The notes: a model not told the origin generated them from the sequence alone. A stretch of 64,000 nucleotides of DNA from Loripinus fragilis (GCA_964019695.1 CAXHUL010000503.1:744001-808000), one strand, 5' to 3'. Positions 47,256 to 57,786 are shown, counted from the first letter of the stretch. Program-made: numbers and translations.

Positions 47256-47471
47256 GGGAACAAGACAACTCGATGACAGAACAATTCAGCAACAGTTTTT
47301 TTAGACAATTCAGCGAAAGATTTGAGACAACAAAGCAACACTTTTTGAGACAATTCGGCGACACTTTTACTCCCTAACTGATAATTATTATAATTGATAA
47401 AGGGTTCATGGGCAGTTTTAAGACAATTCACCGACATAAATGATTTATATCTTTAAAAATCAATACACTAG

Positions 47472-49954
47472 CAGGGCTTTATCTGCCACACCTGTGGGGC
47501 TGAATTTCGGCCCCATTCCCAATTTAAAATAGCCACCTTTTTTCCCAATTGCATGTCTATTTTTCCCAATTTTAGACCACTACAACTTATGAGAATCAAT
47601 GACCCATATCACAATGTTACTTTAACACTTGCGCTTGGCATTAAACAATCTAAAATAACTTGATTTTCAGGATAAATTTTGCTCCCATAATTATATTTCA
47701 TGTCAATATTTTTCCCAATTTAAACATTCAGTCATGGACGTATATATTACCTGGACTGGAAACACCAATAGATTTACCGATAATCGTTATTCGATCTTTG
47801 TCGCTGAAATCCAGGTAAGCGGAAGGCAATTTCTGATAAAGTGACGGATCACTTTAAGAGAAAGAGATGCGCATGTGTATGGGCATTTGTGTCTTCGCCC
47901 CTAGCATCTCGGTAAGAAGCGATAGGTCTGAAAGAATAGTACCGTTTTATGGATCAGCTTCTTAGCTGCAATTTGATACCAAACACGATGTTGTTCCAGT
48001 AAAAAGTAAAATAATTCCGCTGAATAAATGAACCTAAAATTACCACCTTATCCGCGTCCTGTGATGACACGGATCTTAAATTTACCCCCCCCCCCCCCCC
48101 AATATACGTCCGTGGTGATGAGCGCTTATTAGCCAAACATCGCTTGGTAAAAAAAATGAAATGTGAAACTATTCAACAAAAGAAAATGAACTTTCGATGA
48201 GAATTAAAAAAATAAAACGTGGGTTACAGTTCATTCACTATTGCACGGATCATAAATACAGCTATAATATGGGCCTCAACGCGAGAAAAAATCTGTCTTC
48301 GGGGGATTTGCGAACAACACAGGCGCAGACCAGCCTGCGCATCCGCACAGTCTGATCAGCGCCTTTTTATTCGCTTTTTGGAAAGTATCATATGTAAACT
48401 TGCTGCAGGTGAAATTTCAAGCTAGTCTGGAGACTGGTTTGAAACACTCTTTGTCAACCCCTCCCCCCGGAGACAGGTTTTCTCACAACGAGGCCCATAT
48501 GATACCAAACAATCTAGTGTTCTCAGAAAAAAAATACCCAAGAAAAAAGGTAACGCATCAGGCTTTTCTTCATTTCACAGACATGGAAGAAGGCATTTTT
48601 TTTCATACAACGCAATTAACCCACATAAGCCTAACGTCCTTTTTGTGGGGCATAGGTAAACAGTGCAGAACCAGATGAGACCCAGCTGAACGCGGTATCT
48701 GATCAGGGTCTCCATCATTTGCTTACAGAATGTTCTATAAAAATTTAAGAAAATGAAAATGACACCCAGTACCCCTTAAAACGAAATCGCCTGGTCCAAT
48801 TGAGTGGAGAGGGCGTAAATGAATTAAACAGAAATTCAGTATCTTTTGTTTAATTCTTTAATTGGCTATTATTGTCAGTTGTTGAGAATACCACTTCTAA
48901 AATAAGTCGTTTTGGTTGAAGAGATATTTAACGCAGTCGCGGAAATAATTACTGCTCACAGCTGTCTTTACCAACTACATTGTTAATTGTTAAACAAAAG
49001 CTTTTTAAGGAAATGAAATGAAGTGTATCTATGGTTGACAAAGCATCATTTATAATTAAATGTATGTTTTCACGCTTTTAAACCCTGCAATGTGGCTAAA
49101 TTCCTGGTGTACATTGGAGGCAATGTTTAGGTTCCCAGTGTTGGGACACCTCCGTAGTGTGGAACGTTATGCGGAAATATGAAGGAAAGACGATTTTGCT
49201 AGCATCTTATCTGCATGATTTTATTTTGTTTTTGCTAAAAAAATTAAAATTTTAGTTCGGAAATGTGTAATTTATGTATTAAGTGTTAAGTATATCAAAA
49301 ATACTCACATCAATTAGCTCTACAACCGACAATTTCGATGGTATAGAATATACAGATGTAGTACGAAAAGTTGAAAATTTTATCATTTTGCCTCTTTTTC
49401 ATATCGTCTCTGCAACAAAAGTTTGCAATATAACGATATTCTCCAAAATGCAAATTTAGGACAAATATATAAACGTTCAGGAATTTAAAGAATTACACTC
49501 ATTGAGCGCTTCACATTGCCACAGTTAAAGTGACAAGTACCTCAGTAAAATTCTAACTTCCACTATTTTCAAGATGGCGGCTTGTAAACAACGCAATCTG
49601 TCCAAAATAACACGAAAATTAACCATTATCCACTGATTTTATTCCAACATAGCACATATGAGATATACTTAAAAACTTATTCTCATATATTCCGTAAGAA
49701 TTTTCTCCACATATATTGAATATTCACGGTTTTAACATTGAAAACTTTCCTATGGATCATCGCTATGAACAGCCTCTTTGAAAATGGCGGCAGAAAGGTA
49801 TTTATCTCGGCGTATACCCGATTTACGCGTAGGCAATAATATTGATAAAATAGATAAGAAGCCAATCCCTTCAAGTATACATCCGTGATTAAGTCTATAT
49901 TTTTTTCCAATTTTGGCCAGGGGCCGCTTCCCAAGATTGCTGGATAAAGCCCTG
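47472..49954. mobile_element. 2.5 kb TIR element nested in the 3.7 kb element
   Basis: CAGGGCTTTATCTGCC at the left and, inverted, CAGGGCTTTATCCAGC at the right. ACTAG is duplicated immediately outside (47467-47471 and 49955-49959). Both ends carry CCCAATTTT/AAAATTGG boxes next to the TIR. It contains a poly-C run (48087-48102) and a GGGCC MITE. No coding frame of transposase type. Confidence 0.8.
48271..48496. mobile_element. Palindromic MITE, family GGGCC
   Basis: GGGCCTCAACGCGAGAAAAA at the left and GAGACAGGTTTTCTCACAAC...GGCCC at the right. The central GCCTGCGCATCCGCACAGTC is palindromic. It lies inside the 47472-49954 element. Confidence 0.8.
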
Positions 49955-50217
49955 ACTAGACAGAAATTAGTGGAAAAAATTAAAATTCTTTTAACTTACG
50001 AATTAAACGAAAGATCTAAAAAAGAAAACAACCTATATAAAATGATAATAATATATAAATAATAATTATAACAATCTCAGCAGAAAGCTGTAGCAGAGAG
50101 TGCACCACCCTAGCTACCGCCCACCATATCTATGCAATATACATTGTACTGCAATTTTCATAAGTATAAAAATGAAAAAAATGACAATTTTCTTTACCAA
50201 TATAGCTTTCACATTTT

Positions 50218-50453
50218 AGCCGTGACACGAGATTTCCAACAATGTGGTATGTGCGACCAGCAAAGCCTCAGATCAGCCTGCGCATACGTGCAGTCTGATC
50301 AGAGCCTTTGCTAGTCCATTGAATATTCTATGAGTGTTAAGCTACTGACTGAACATCATTTGGAGTTTCTAAGCTTAAAAGGAGGCTGCAGAGGCTCGTC
50401 CGAGTCTACACATGTCAAAACGCCAAATTGTTGGAAATCTCATGCACTGGCTC
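50218..50453. mobile_element. Palindromic MITE, family GAGCC (reverse)
   Basis: Full-length reverse copy inside the 47256-51000 element. The left terminal G is changed. Confidence 0.8.
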
Positions 50454-50531
50454 CATTAGTAACATCCATGCAGATACAGAACAGCAGTCACATGTAGAAA
50501 TGATTGATACTGACATTGGCATAGTATATTT

Positions 50532-50768
50532 GAGCCGTGACATGTGATTTCTAACAATGAGACATTTTGACAAGTGCAGACTCAGGCGAGCCTGTGCAGT
50601 CCCTTTTTAAGCTTGAAGACTCCAAATGGTGTTCAGTCAGTAGCTTAACAATCATAGAATATTCAAGGGACTAGCAAAGGCTCTGATCAGACTGCGCATA
50701 TGCGCAGGCTGATCTGAGGCTTTGCTGGTCGCACATACCAAAGTGTTGGAAATCTCATACCATGGCTC
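50532..50768. mobile_element. Palindromic MITE, family GAGCC (forward)
   Basis: Full-length forward copy, 79 bp from a reverse copy. Both lie in the 3.7 kb element. Confidence 0.85.
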
Positions 50769-51000
50769 ATATATTTGATGGCCACAAATAACTCTGTCAA
50801 GATACATTCTGATCAATGATTATCCCTAATTGCAATATGATTACCAATTATAATTATCAGTTACAATTCAATTGACGAATCAAACAAAGGCATCAAAGAA
50901 TTGTCTCAAAAAGTGTTGCTGAGTTATCTCAAAATTTGTCTTAGAATTGTCTCAAAAACCGTGTTGCCAAATTGTTCTGTCCCCGAGTTGTCTTGATTCC

Positions 51001-51062
51001 AAAGTCACCCCCTTTGCAGGTTAAAGAATTAACCCTCAGTAACGGTAATTTAGATACAAGAT
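51001..51062 (+). mobile_element. SINE body, 3' half
   Basis: AAAGTCACCCCCTTTGCAGG, then GGTAATTTAGATA, as in the SINE at 46190-46240. It completes the copy interrupted at 47255. Confidence 0.75.
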
Positions 51063-51365
51063 AGATATAGATAGATATATCCCTAAATATGTCAAATTAT
51101 TTTGCAAACATTTACTTTGTCCAAAGAAATTACGGTCATTCTACTCCCTTCTGCTGATTCAAGAAGGGCTCTTGTCAGTTACAAGCGAAAGTATGTGCAC
51201 GAAGAACTGGTTAACCACTAAGTCAAGCTTGCCCAGGAAAAAAGTCTGGTAAACTGACAGTGTCCCGACATGACCATATCTGTTGACTGGGACATAAAGG
51301 ATCAAACCAAATAAATGTGTTTGAAAAATATTGCAAGTTATAAGAGAAGACTCTGGAATGTCAGC
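51063..51365. other. Short SINE 3' relic and unrecognised sequence
   Basis: GGGACATAAAGGATCAAACC near 51289 is a 3' relic of the 40104-type SINE. Nothing else is supported. Confidence 0.4.
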
Positions 51366-51750
51366 TGAGGCCAGAATTTTTTTATTAGTTGATTTAAAGG
51401 AATTGTTTTTCAGATTTAGGGTCGGGGGGACAAAAAAAAATTTTTTTTTTAAATATCTCCAGAAAAAACAGTAAAACTGGTAAGGCAAACCAACTGTCTG
51501 TTTTAAATTTTTAAATTTTCCTAAAAATCTGGACAGGGCAATCACTTTTAACAGTGTCACTCTCAAAACTAAAAAATACACAGACAGAACCTCAAAAAAT
51601 TATTATTTTTTGAACGAAACAAATAATATTAAGAGTCGGCAGATAAAATAAAAAATTTTTTTTAGAAAATAAATTTTATTTTTTCCTACTTTCCGAAAAA
51701 TTACAGTAGGAGGGTTTGTAAATCAACTAATGAAAAAATTCTGGCCTGAG
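51366..51750. mobile_element. Palindromic MITE (AGGCCAGAATTTTTT type)
   Basis: AGGCCAGAATTTTTTTATTA at the left and the complementary TAATGAAAAAATTCTGGCCT at the right; similarity continues inward to GTTGATTTA. Poly-A/T-rich interior. About 385 bp. Confidence 0.8.
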
Positions 51751-52194
51751 CCTGATAGTAAATGATGAGTAGTATAGCAAGGAACTTTAAACTTAAGATG
51801 GCCTTTTCTTATCAAAGAGCACCATCCTTATTGACAAGCATATGGTTTGAGGCAGAGTATTTCACCAACACAATTTCTAAAATTTGAAATTCAAAACAAA
51901 CACAGAAGCCAGTACTGAGGATACAGTAGATGTAACATTTCAAAAGTTATGGAAAAGCAAAAATAGCAAGTGGACTGTTTAAGTTGGCCTAATTTTTCTC
52001 AGTATAGCATGACACTTTCAAAATTGACAATGCAAGAAAGTACTGTTTGGTGAACAAAATGCAATTTATTTGAAATCATAGTTTAAAAAAATCGCCATCA
52101 AGTGAATCAGTGGTATCTGAATTCTTCTTGATTGTCAGATTTGATTGCAATTTGGCATGTTTTTATAGTAGGAGTGTTTTTTTTTTTGTTTCTA
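51751..52194. other. Intergenic, no feature recognised
   Basis: No coding or repeat signal could be supported. Confidence 0.35.
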
Positions 52195-52440
52195 ACGGGT
52201 GGTCCTTGGCTGATCCAGTTAGGCCAAAAAACCTGTGTTTTGGGTAACACGACCCTGCCCAAATTTAGTGGTGAAACTTAGAATTTTTTCAGGTTTTCTG
52301 GAAAAAGAGCTGATTGCTTTGCTTAATTTGTCTTCCTGGTGTCTTGTGATGGTTGAGCGGCTCTTCCTCGCAGTGCCACGGGTTGTCTGCAGTTTGTGAT
52401 TGGGGTATTTCCTGATCATACTCACTTACTATTTTTTATG
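52195..52440 (-). repeat. Dispersed repeat family R3 (reverse)
   Basis: The complement of the left part of 36421-36715 (TTGTCTTCCTGGTGTCTTGT, GGGGTATTTCCTGATCATAC). The hairpin GAAAGGCATTTC/GAAATGCCTTTC at 52447-52476 follows directly. Confidence 0.65.
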
Positions 52441-52667
52441 CACTTTGAAAGGCATTTCAGGAAATGCCTTTCAAAATGCATAAAATTATATTTTTTTCCA
52501 GAAAAAAAATGATTTAAAAAAAAATCTGCGTGCCTACCCTAGCCAATGGTGGCCTGACACTGTAAACTGGCTGGGTTGTTTGGCCTAATCTAGGTCCAAA
52601 CTATTTGCAATGGTTATCAGAAGAAACCACTAGCAGTTAAAGATGAATCATTCTCATTTTATCACAG

Positions 52668-52892
52668 AGATAGAAAATGCCTGCCCAAACTGGTGCCAGA
52701 GGGGAAGAACCCCCTATGTTCCTACAGAGACCATCCACTGGAAAGTCACAAGATGTACGCCATATTCTGGCGAGGACATTTCGAGAAATATTTACAAGAG
52801 ATCCTGTTGGTATTGATACGATGAAAAACCTGGCTGCATCCAAAGGTGGAGATGATCCCTACCATGAACGTTATGTTGATGCACTACAGAAG
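52668..52892 (+). CDS. DLEC1: DLEC1/CFAP81 orthologue, first visible coding exon
   Basis: The coding part starts at ATG 52677; a TAG in the same frame at 52671-52673 makes this the likely initiator. Upstream lies TTTTATCACAG, so a non-coding leader exon is probable. The exon encodes about 72 residues. The block GKSQDVRHILARTFREIF...HERYVDALQK aligns well with the N-terminal conserved block of human DLEC1 as I remember it. DLEC1 (CFAP81, deleted in lung and esophageal cancer 1) is a large cilia- and sperm-flagellum-associated protein with ASH/MSP-like domains. The exon ends LQK|GTAATA in phase 0. That phase does not fit the next visible exon, implying a missing exon. Confidence 0.85.
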
Positions 52893-53553
52893 GTAATATA
52901 ATGTAACCTACATGCATGCCCCTGCATGCATGCAGGTCACAAAGCCCTTCCTCTTGAAATATCACTAACATAAGTGAATGCCATCTGTTTGTTTGACATT
53001 TCCTGTTACCAAAACTACATATACAAAGTATCAATGTGCATAAGTTATCATAGAAGTGCTGAAATGGCTATTTGAAAAGTTTGTGTACATTCTAAGAAGA
53101 AGCCTCTTCTTGAGAACTGAGAACATTCTCGCTAGAAACACGGATTGTAAGCTAATTCTACATGGAAAGAGTCATAACATGGATTCAGTGATAAACTTAC
53201 CATCCAGTGAAAGCAAAGCATCCAATCTGAAGTTTTATAAACTGTTGGTGTCACATTAATCACCGGAGAACATTCTGTGAGGTTGGTGAAAGTTTATCGG
53301 TGACGCCATCGTTGTTGTTGTTGTAGATATAAATTCTCCCAATGTTGGGACACCTCGTCTCCGAGTAGAACAAATTTTTAGTTTAACTATTGGAACTAAA
53401 GTGTTAATGTAAAACGTTCCCAGCACCAGAACTGTACAATATATCCAATATCTATTCACAAAACTATAACCGATACACTGTACAACACAGCCACCAAGGT
53501 CCTAACACCAAAACGTATTTACAAATTATATACAGGTCTTTATGGTAGATTAG
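52893..53553. other. DLEC1 intron / MYND gene 3' flank
   Basis: A (GTT)n-type short run at 53310-53326. No exon matching the expected coiled-coil linker of DLEC1 could be seen on the plus strand. 53281-53553 would be 3' UTR of the MYND gene; no canonical poly(A) signal is visible on the minus strand. Confidence 0.4.
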
Positions 53554-54246
53554 TTAAGCTTTAGAGTTCAACTTCTTTGCCACAAGTGAACAGGCAAATC
53601 TGTGAAAGTCCCAATCTTTCCTCTGGCACTGGACGCTGCAGTAGCGGGTTAAGTGACAGCGCGAGCAACGTTTAAGTTCCTCTCCTTCCTTGGGTGGATG
53701 CTTACAGTTAGAACAAACACAGTCTACCTCGTTGTCCTCAGGATCGTCACTATCAATGCTTGTCTTGGCTAGAAAATCAAAAAGGACTGCCCGTTCATGT
53801 AACAAGTCAGGTTCAACAGCTGGGGCTGGTGTTGGATTATCCGAAGACTCCAGGTCACTGTCACTACCACAAACAAGACTGGTATTTTCCAGTTCCTTTA
53901 CACACACAGGATCTTGCTGGTCTTCTGGCGAAGGTGAATCTGGTTTTCCAGCTAACTTCTTCTCCAGGAAACGTGCGTGTCTCCTCCTAGAACGAGCCAA
54001 CGCAGAGGGAGAGTTTCTCTTCTTCCGACGACGTCTCACTGGTTTCACAGTAGCGTGTTCGGCGACCTCGCTGTCGTCCTTGGCTTTGTTTGGAGTTTTG
54101 GCGGGAAGTTTGCAGCTGAAGGTTAACGACAATGAATCCTGATTCCGCGTGAGTTTCCACGAGTATCGGTTATCCTCATCATTCTCCAGTCTGTCCAGAA
54201 CTTCAATGATTGACTTTGGGATAATATTGGGTAGAGCATCCATCAT
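53554..54246 (-). CDS. Intronless MYND zinc-finger protein
   Basis: A 230-residue uninterrupted frame on the minus strand, antisense inside the DLEC1 intron. Residues about 178-219 form a complete MYND finger with the pattern CxxC-x12-CxxC-x5-CxxxC-x7-HxxxC (YCSVQCQRKDWDFHRFAC at the end). MYND fingers bind proline-rich partner peptides. The middle part is highly basic (RRRRKKRNSPSALARSRRRH, about residues 73-93) and could act as a nuclear-localisation or nucleic-acid-binding segment. Residues 110-170 are acidic and polar. The N-terminal 50 residues (IPKSIIEVLDRLENDEDNRY...) look folded but unknown. Absence of introns suggests a retrocopy or a lineage-expanded single-exon family. The specific function is unknown. 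Confidence 0.8.
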   Translation of the reverse strand: MMDALPNIIPKSIIEVLDRLENDEDNRYSWKLTRNQDSLSLTFSCKLPAKTPNKAKDDSEVAEHATVKPVRRRRKKRNSPSALARSRRRHARFLEKKLAGKPDSPSPEDQQDPVCVKELENTSLVCGSDSDLESSDNPTPAPAVEPDLLHERAVLFDFLAKTSIDSDDPEDNEVDCVCSNCKHPPKEGEELKRCSRCHLTRYCSVQCQRKDWDFHRFACSLVAKKLNSKA

Positions 54247-54313
54247 TATTTTCCAAAAATCACGGTGGCAAGAATTCTCCGTCCACCCGATCCGCCATTA
54301 CTCATCTTGGATT
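54247..54313 (-). promoter_or_regulatory. MYND gene leader with two upstream ORFs
   Basis: Two short upstream ATGs precede the main start on the minus strand. One begins ATGAGTAATGG and ends in a TAA whose last bases overlap the main ATG (TAATGATGG). The other begins ATGGCGGATCGG and ends after twelve codons. Both would be expected to lower or regulate initiation at the main start. Confidence 0.4.
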
Positions 54314-55571
54314 CAGAAAGGGAATTCCCCTATTTACAAGTATTGCTTTACAGAACAATGGGCTTATAAACTAACTTTTGCGGTTGACCCCGGAATCACT
54401 GAACATCAGGAACAACTTTTACTGAGAACTGCACATAACTAGTTACTTATTAGGTCTATTTAATAGTGAATAGGAACTATTTCACCAATCGAATGAATAC
54501 GTCATAAGCATCGTCTGCAGTGTTACTCTGGGTCCGCTCGAACCAGAACTTTGAACTCATATTCACAAATATCTAACTAGCACTTCATCTTCAATTTTGC
54601 TTCAGTTTGTACATCATAAATGTCTTTGTTGACCAGGCATGGCATGACCATTTCTGTTCGTTATTTAATGAATGGTTTGTTGAGCCCGGATTTCCTGACT
54701 CTGACGTTGTGCGTGTGAATCCATTCCGTGCATGACAGGAGTTCCGTTCCGGCATCCGATTGGCAGAACGGATGTCCGGACCGGAATTCTCTGTTGGCAT
54801 TGGTCAGTTGGGGTCATGTGGTGCCTGGTCTGACTCTATAAATACGAGAGATTGCCTGCGTTTCCCAGTCTTGTCTTGAAACGTCTTGTTGACAGTCACG
54901 CACCAGCAGACTCAATCAGGGGCCCGACCGTGTCCCTGTCACGACACAAATACGGTAGTGAAGCTGAAAGAGATTCATCACTTCCAATATAGCCAAGTCA
55001 ATTTATACTACAGTCAAGATGTTAGTATCCCCAGATGCAAGTGTTTGACTCCTTCCTGGCCAGCTTAAGCTCCTACCCCACCCACTGACGTGTGCTTTGG
55101 TGCGGACTGCAGATCCGGTGTCTCTCGTGTTTAGGGTCTAGGTTTATTGTATATTATAAGAGATATTGAGAAATATTCGTCTCCCAGTCCGTTGTAGCGT
55201 GGAAACATACGCTAACAGCGGGTAAATAAAATCAGTGAGGGAGAAACTATCTTGTTTATTATTTTTCCTGAAGGGTTCTGTAGTTTCTGTCGGCCATCTG
55301 AAGTCAAGTAAGCTAGGTAGCTTACAATACTTAACCCATTACTCCATAGGCTATTTTTAGATCATGACATCTTTTTCTATTTTTAGAAAGCACGAAAAAA
55401 ATTCAAGTTTTGAATACTTTCGAAAATAGTATGGAAAATTGTCTAAGCCAACCATTAAATATATCTGATATATCTGATAGATTTGAACAATAATCAGTCA
55501 ACCAGGCAGATACTTTCACCTAATTTTGAGCGTTAAATTATTAATATTTTCTTTTCTTATAGTTTTTACAC
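54314..55571. other. DLEC1 intron with possible promoter/LTR-like segment
   Basis: On the plus strand TATAAATA at 54837-54844 is followed 380 bp later by AATAAA at 55224-55229, in unusually GC-rich surroundings (54640-55230). A solo LTR or a cryptic promoter could look like this. Terminal repeats and a target duplication were not found. No coding exon is supported. Confidence 0.35.
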
Positions 55572-55577
55572 TTGTTT

Positions 55578-55631
55578 GGGTGCTAAAAAGAATCCTCTCA
55601 TTGAGCATTGAGAGTGTTCTTTTGAACACCC
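55578..55631. repeat. Short palindromic repeat, family P
   Basis: GGGTGCTAAAAAGAATCCTC...GTTCTTTTGAACACCCC, a decayed member in the DLEC1 intron. Confidence 0.65.
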
Positions 55632-55748
55632 CAAAAATATGTTTTGCTGAGAAATAAGGAAAAAGCTTGTGACATAAATGAACAGCTGTTATGAATTATC
55701 CTCGTTTTTTTTTCAGTATGAATGAAAAGCTCTGTTTAATCATTTCAG

Positions 55749-55859
55749 GCAGGTCCAATTTCCGCTCATGCATTGATACAGAACTACTCAAGAAGCACAG
55801 ACTGCTGACACCTAGTGACTATTCCACTGATGAGCCAGTCCCCATTCCACCACCTCTCG
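55749..55859 (+). CDS. DLEC1: DLEC1/CFAP81 orthologue, exon with CIDTELL motif
   Basis: Encodes SCIDTELLKKHRLLTPSDY and a proline-rich tail. This matches the DLEC1 block around CIDSELL in human. The acceptor is either TTTCAG at 55743-55748 or the CAG ending at 55752 (four bases later); the end is CTCG|GTAGGA in phase 1. Both acceptors require the preceding exon to end in phase 1 or 2, whereas the exon at 52892 ends in phase 0. Its partner exon upstream is therefore not seen. Confidence 0.85.
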
Positions 55860-56776
55860 GTAGGATGTTCACTTCTTGTAAAATATTTCTCACTTAATAT
55901 TGATGCACCTCCATTTTTATATGGGAATTACCTATGTATCAATTTGTGTGCATTTTTTAACCCTTTACCAGCTATGAAAAAAAGTGTATCTGAAAATGTC
56001 ATCTGCTGAAGTTGTCTGCTTACGCCAAGGACTGATTTTAGCATACAGACAGTGTGGACCCTGTTTGCTACAGATATGTTTTAAAAACCACCAGCAGAAG
56101 ACAAACAGCAGAAAACAGTCATTAATTTATTTCTGAATTAATTTCTACTCTTTCTCACCTAAAACAGGCTTTGGATATTCAATAGAACAATCACATGGTG
56201 TATATCCTTAGCATTTATTTTTGTTGAGAAAAAAAAAAAAAAAAACTATTTCCCTGATAAAGTTACAAAAATAATACTTTAATATGGTAACCTTTAGCTG
56301 CTTTTGTCTGCAGCTGTTATAAGCTATTCTGTCATGCATGTTTCCTACTTTTTATCCAGGCCATAAATGGAAATATTTCTCTGTTTCCGTAAAGCCAATA
56401 AAAAATATTTTGTGTTTCAGAATACTTGAAATTTTAAAATAGGGACAGTAGTTAGGAAAATATTTTTGTAATGTTAAAAGTTTTTTATGTGGGGAAAAAA
56501 GGGAAACAGTTTGGCAGTACTGTAAAATTCCTTGAAAATCCCCTAAAATGCTTAGAAAATTAGGGTCAGGGGCTAAAAATTAGGCATTGTGGGGTAACTC
56601 ATGTGCTTATCTTGAAAGTTTTGTAAGAGTAGAAGCTCACAAATAATTTTTAAGGCCTTAACTGTATGTATCAAAAATATAAGACAAGATAGGCTTGAAC
56701 AAATAGTGTAAACCAAGACCATCACTTATTTAGAGTAAATAGGATAAATAGCTTAGATGTCCAATTAGTTAGGGTA
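55860..56776. other. DLEC1 intron, no feature recognised
   Basis: Includes an A run at 56229-56246. No exon or named repeat. Confidence 0.4.
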
Positions 56777-57311
56777 CAGAGGTGTGGAAATACCACGCCT
56801 GACTGGTCCAACCTGGTCCCATTTCATTTAGGACAAAGTAGAAAATTATTTTTATTTGTGCTTGGATAGGTATAAAGGAAGTCAATGAAATTTTGTATTT
56901 CATTTTTACGAACTCAAATTTTGTATGGAAAACAGTGTGGATCCTGGATCTATACTGTTTACTAGGGAGTTTATATCTAGTTTCATGCTCAGGGGACAAA
57001 AATATTTAAAGTAACATAAGTAAAGAACATAAGGGAGTAATACAACTTCCTCAAGTAATTATTTCCAAAGCACTTGTCTGTTTTGGGAAGAATTACTCGT
57101 CCCTTCTAGATTTTACTCGTAATTACGAGGGGACGAGTGGAATTTTTGTCCCCTGATGCTGTTTTTGCAGGAGTTTATATATTGTTGCAGAACAGTAAAT
57201 TATAAGCTAATCTTTTGTTTCTGGCGAGTAAAACTTTTTTTTGGACAAGTACATTATGGCCATTTACTTGTTCCTGGACAAGTAATTTTTTTTACTGTTT
57301 CCACATCCCTG
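56777..57311. mobile_element. hAT-like MITE, older copy
   Basis: CAGAGGTGTGGAAATA at the left and, inverted, CAGGGATGTGGAAACA at the right. It shares GGTCCCATTTCATT and GGACAAGTA boxes with the neighbour at 57345. No intact target duplication. Confidence 0.7.
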
Positions 57312-57344
57312 TGTACATACATGATCTACGCCTATTCACCTAAG

Positions 57345-57786
57345 CAGGGCTGTGGAAATACCATGCCCGACTTGTCCGACCAGGTCCCATTTCATTAAGG
57401 ACAAGTCAAAAATTTCTATTCACTTGTCCTTGGACAAGTACAATGTATAACGTTAATACAATTCTGTTTCTCATATTTTGATTAATTATTATGAGCTCAC
57501 ATCTTGCATTGAAAACAATGTGGATCCTGATCAGCTGGCTTCTTCTTTGATTTGGATCTACACTGTTTTCAAGAGAAGCCAGCTGATCAGGATCCATACT
57601 GTTTACAAGAGTTGATATATATCTGGTTTCATACTGTTTTTGAAAGAATAATTTGTTTAAGCATTGAAAGGTATGAAGCTAAATTTTTTTTTCTTTTGGA
57701 CAAGTAAAATTTTCTATGGACAAGTACATTTTGGTTTTTTACTTGCCCCTGGACAAGTAGAAAATTTTACTATTTCCACACCCCTG
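57345..57786. mobile_element. hAT-like MITE with perfect 8-bp target duplication
   Basis: The ends CAGGGCTGTGGAAATA and, inverted, CAGGGGTGTGGAAATA bound 442 bp. CACCTAAG is duplicated at 57337-57344 and 57787-57794. The interior holds a strong palindrome (GATCCTGATCAGCTGGCTTC and complement near 57524-57593). Confidence 0.9.

Larger units (their letters stand above)
47256..51000. mobile_element. 3.7 kb TIR element with perfect 8-bp target duplication
   Basis: The left end (GGGAACAAGACAACTCGATG) and the inverted right end (GGAATCAAGACAACTCGGGG) match over about 40 bp. Similarity extends inward through GAGACAATTC-rich subterminal repeats. AAAGTCAC is duplicated at 47248-47255 and 51001-51008, inside the SINE body, so the empty site can be reconstructed. 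Most of the interior is later insertions: a 2.5 kb TIR element at 47472-49954 and MITEs at 48271, 50218 and 50532. The 8-bp duplication suits hAT. No transposase frame was found. Confidence 0.85.

Noticed and set aside
51159..51581. 140-codon minus-strand frame
   Set aside because: It spans the end of a palindromic MITE and low-complexity T/A runs. No conserved protein character.
53690..54142. 150-codon plus-strand frame
   Set aside because: Serine-rich antisense shadow of the MYND gene.
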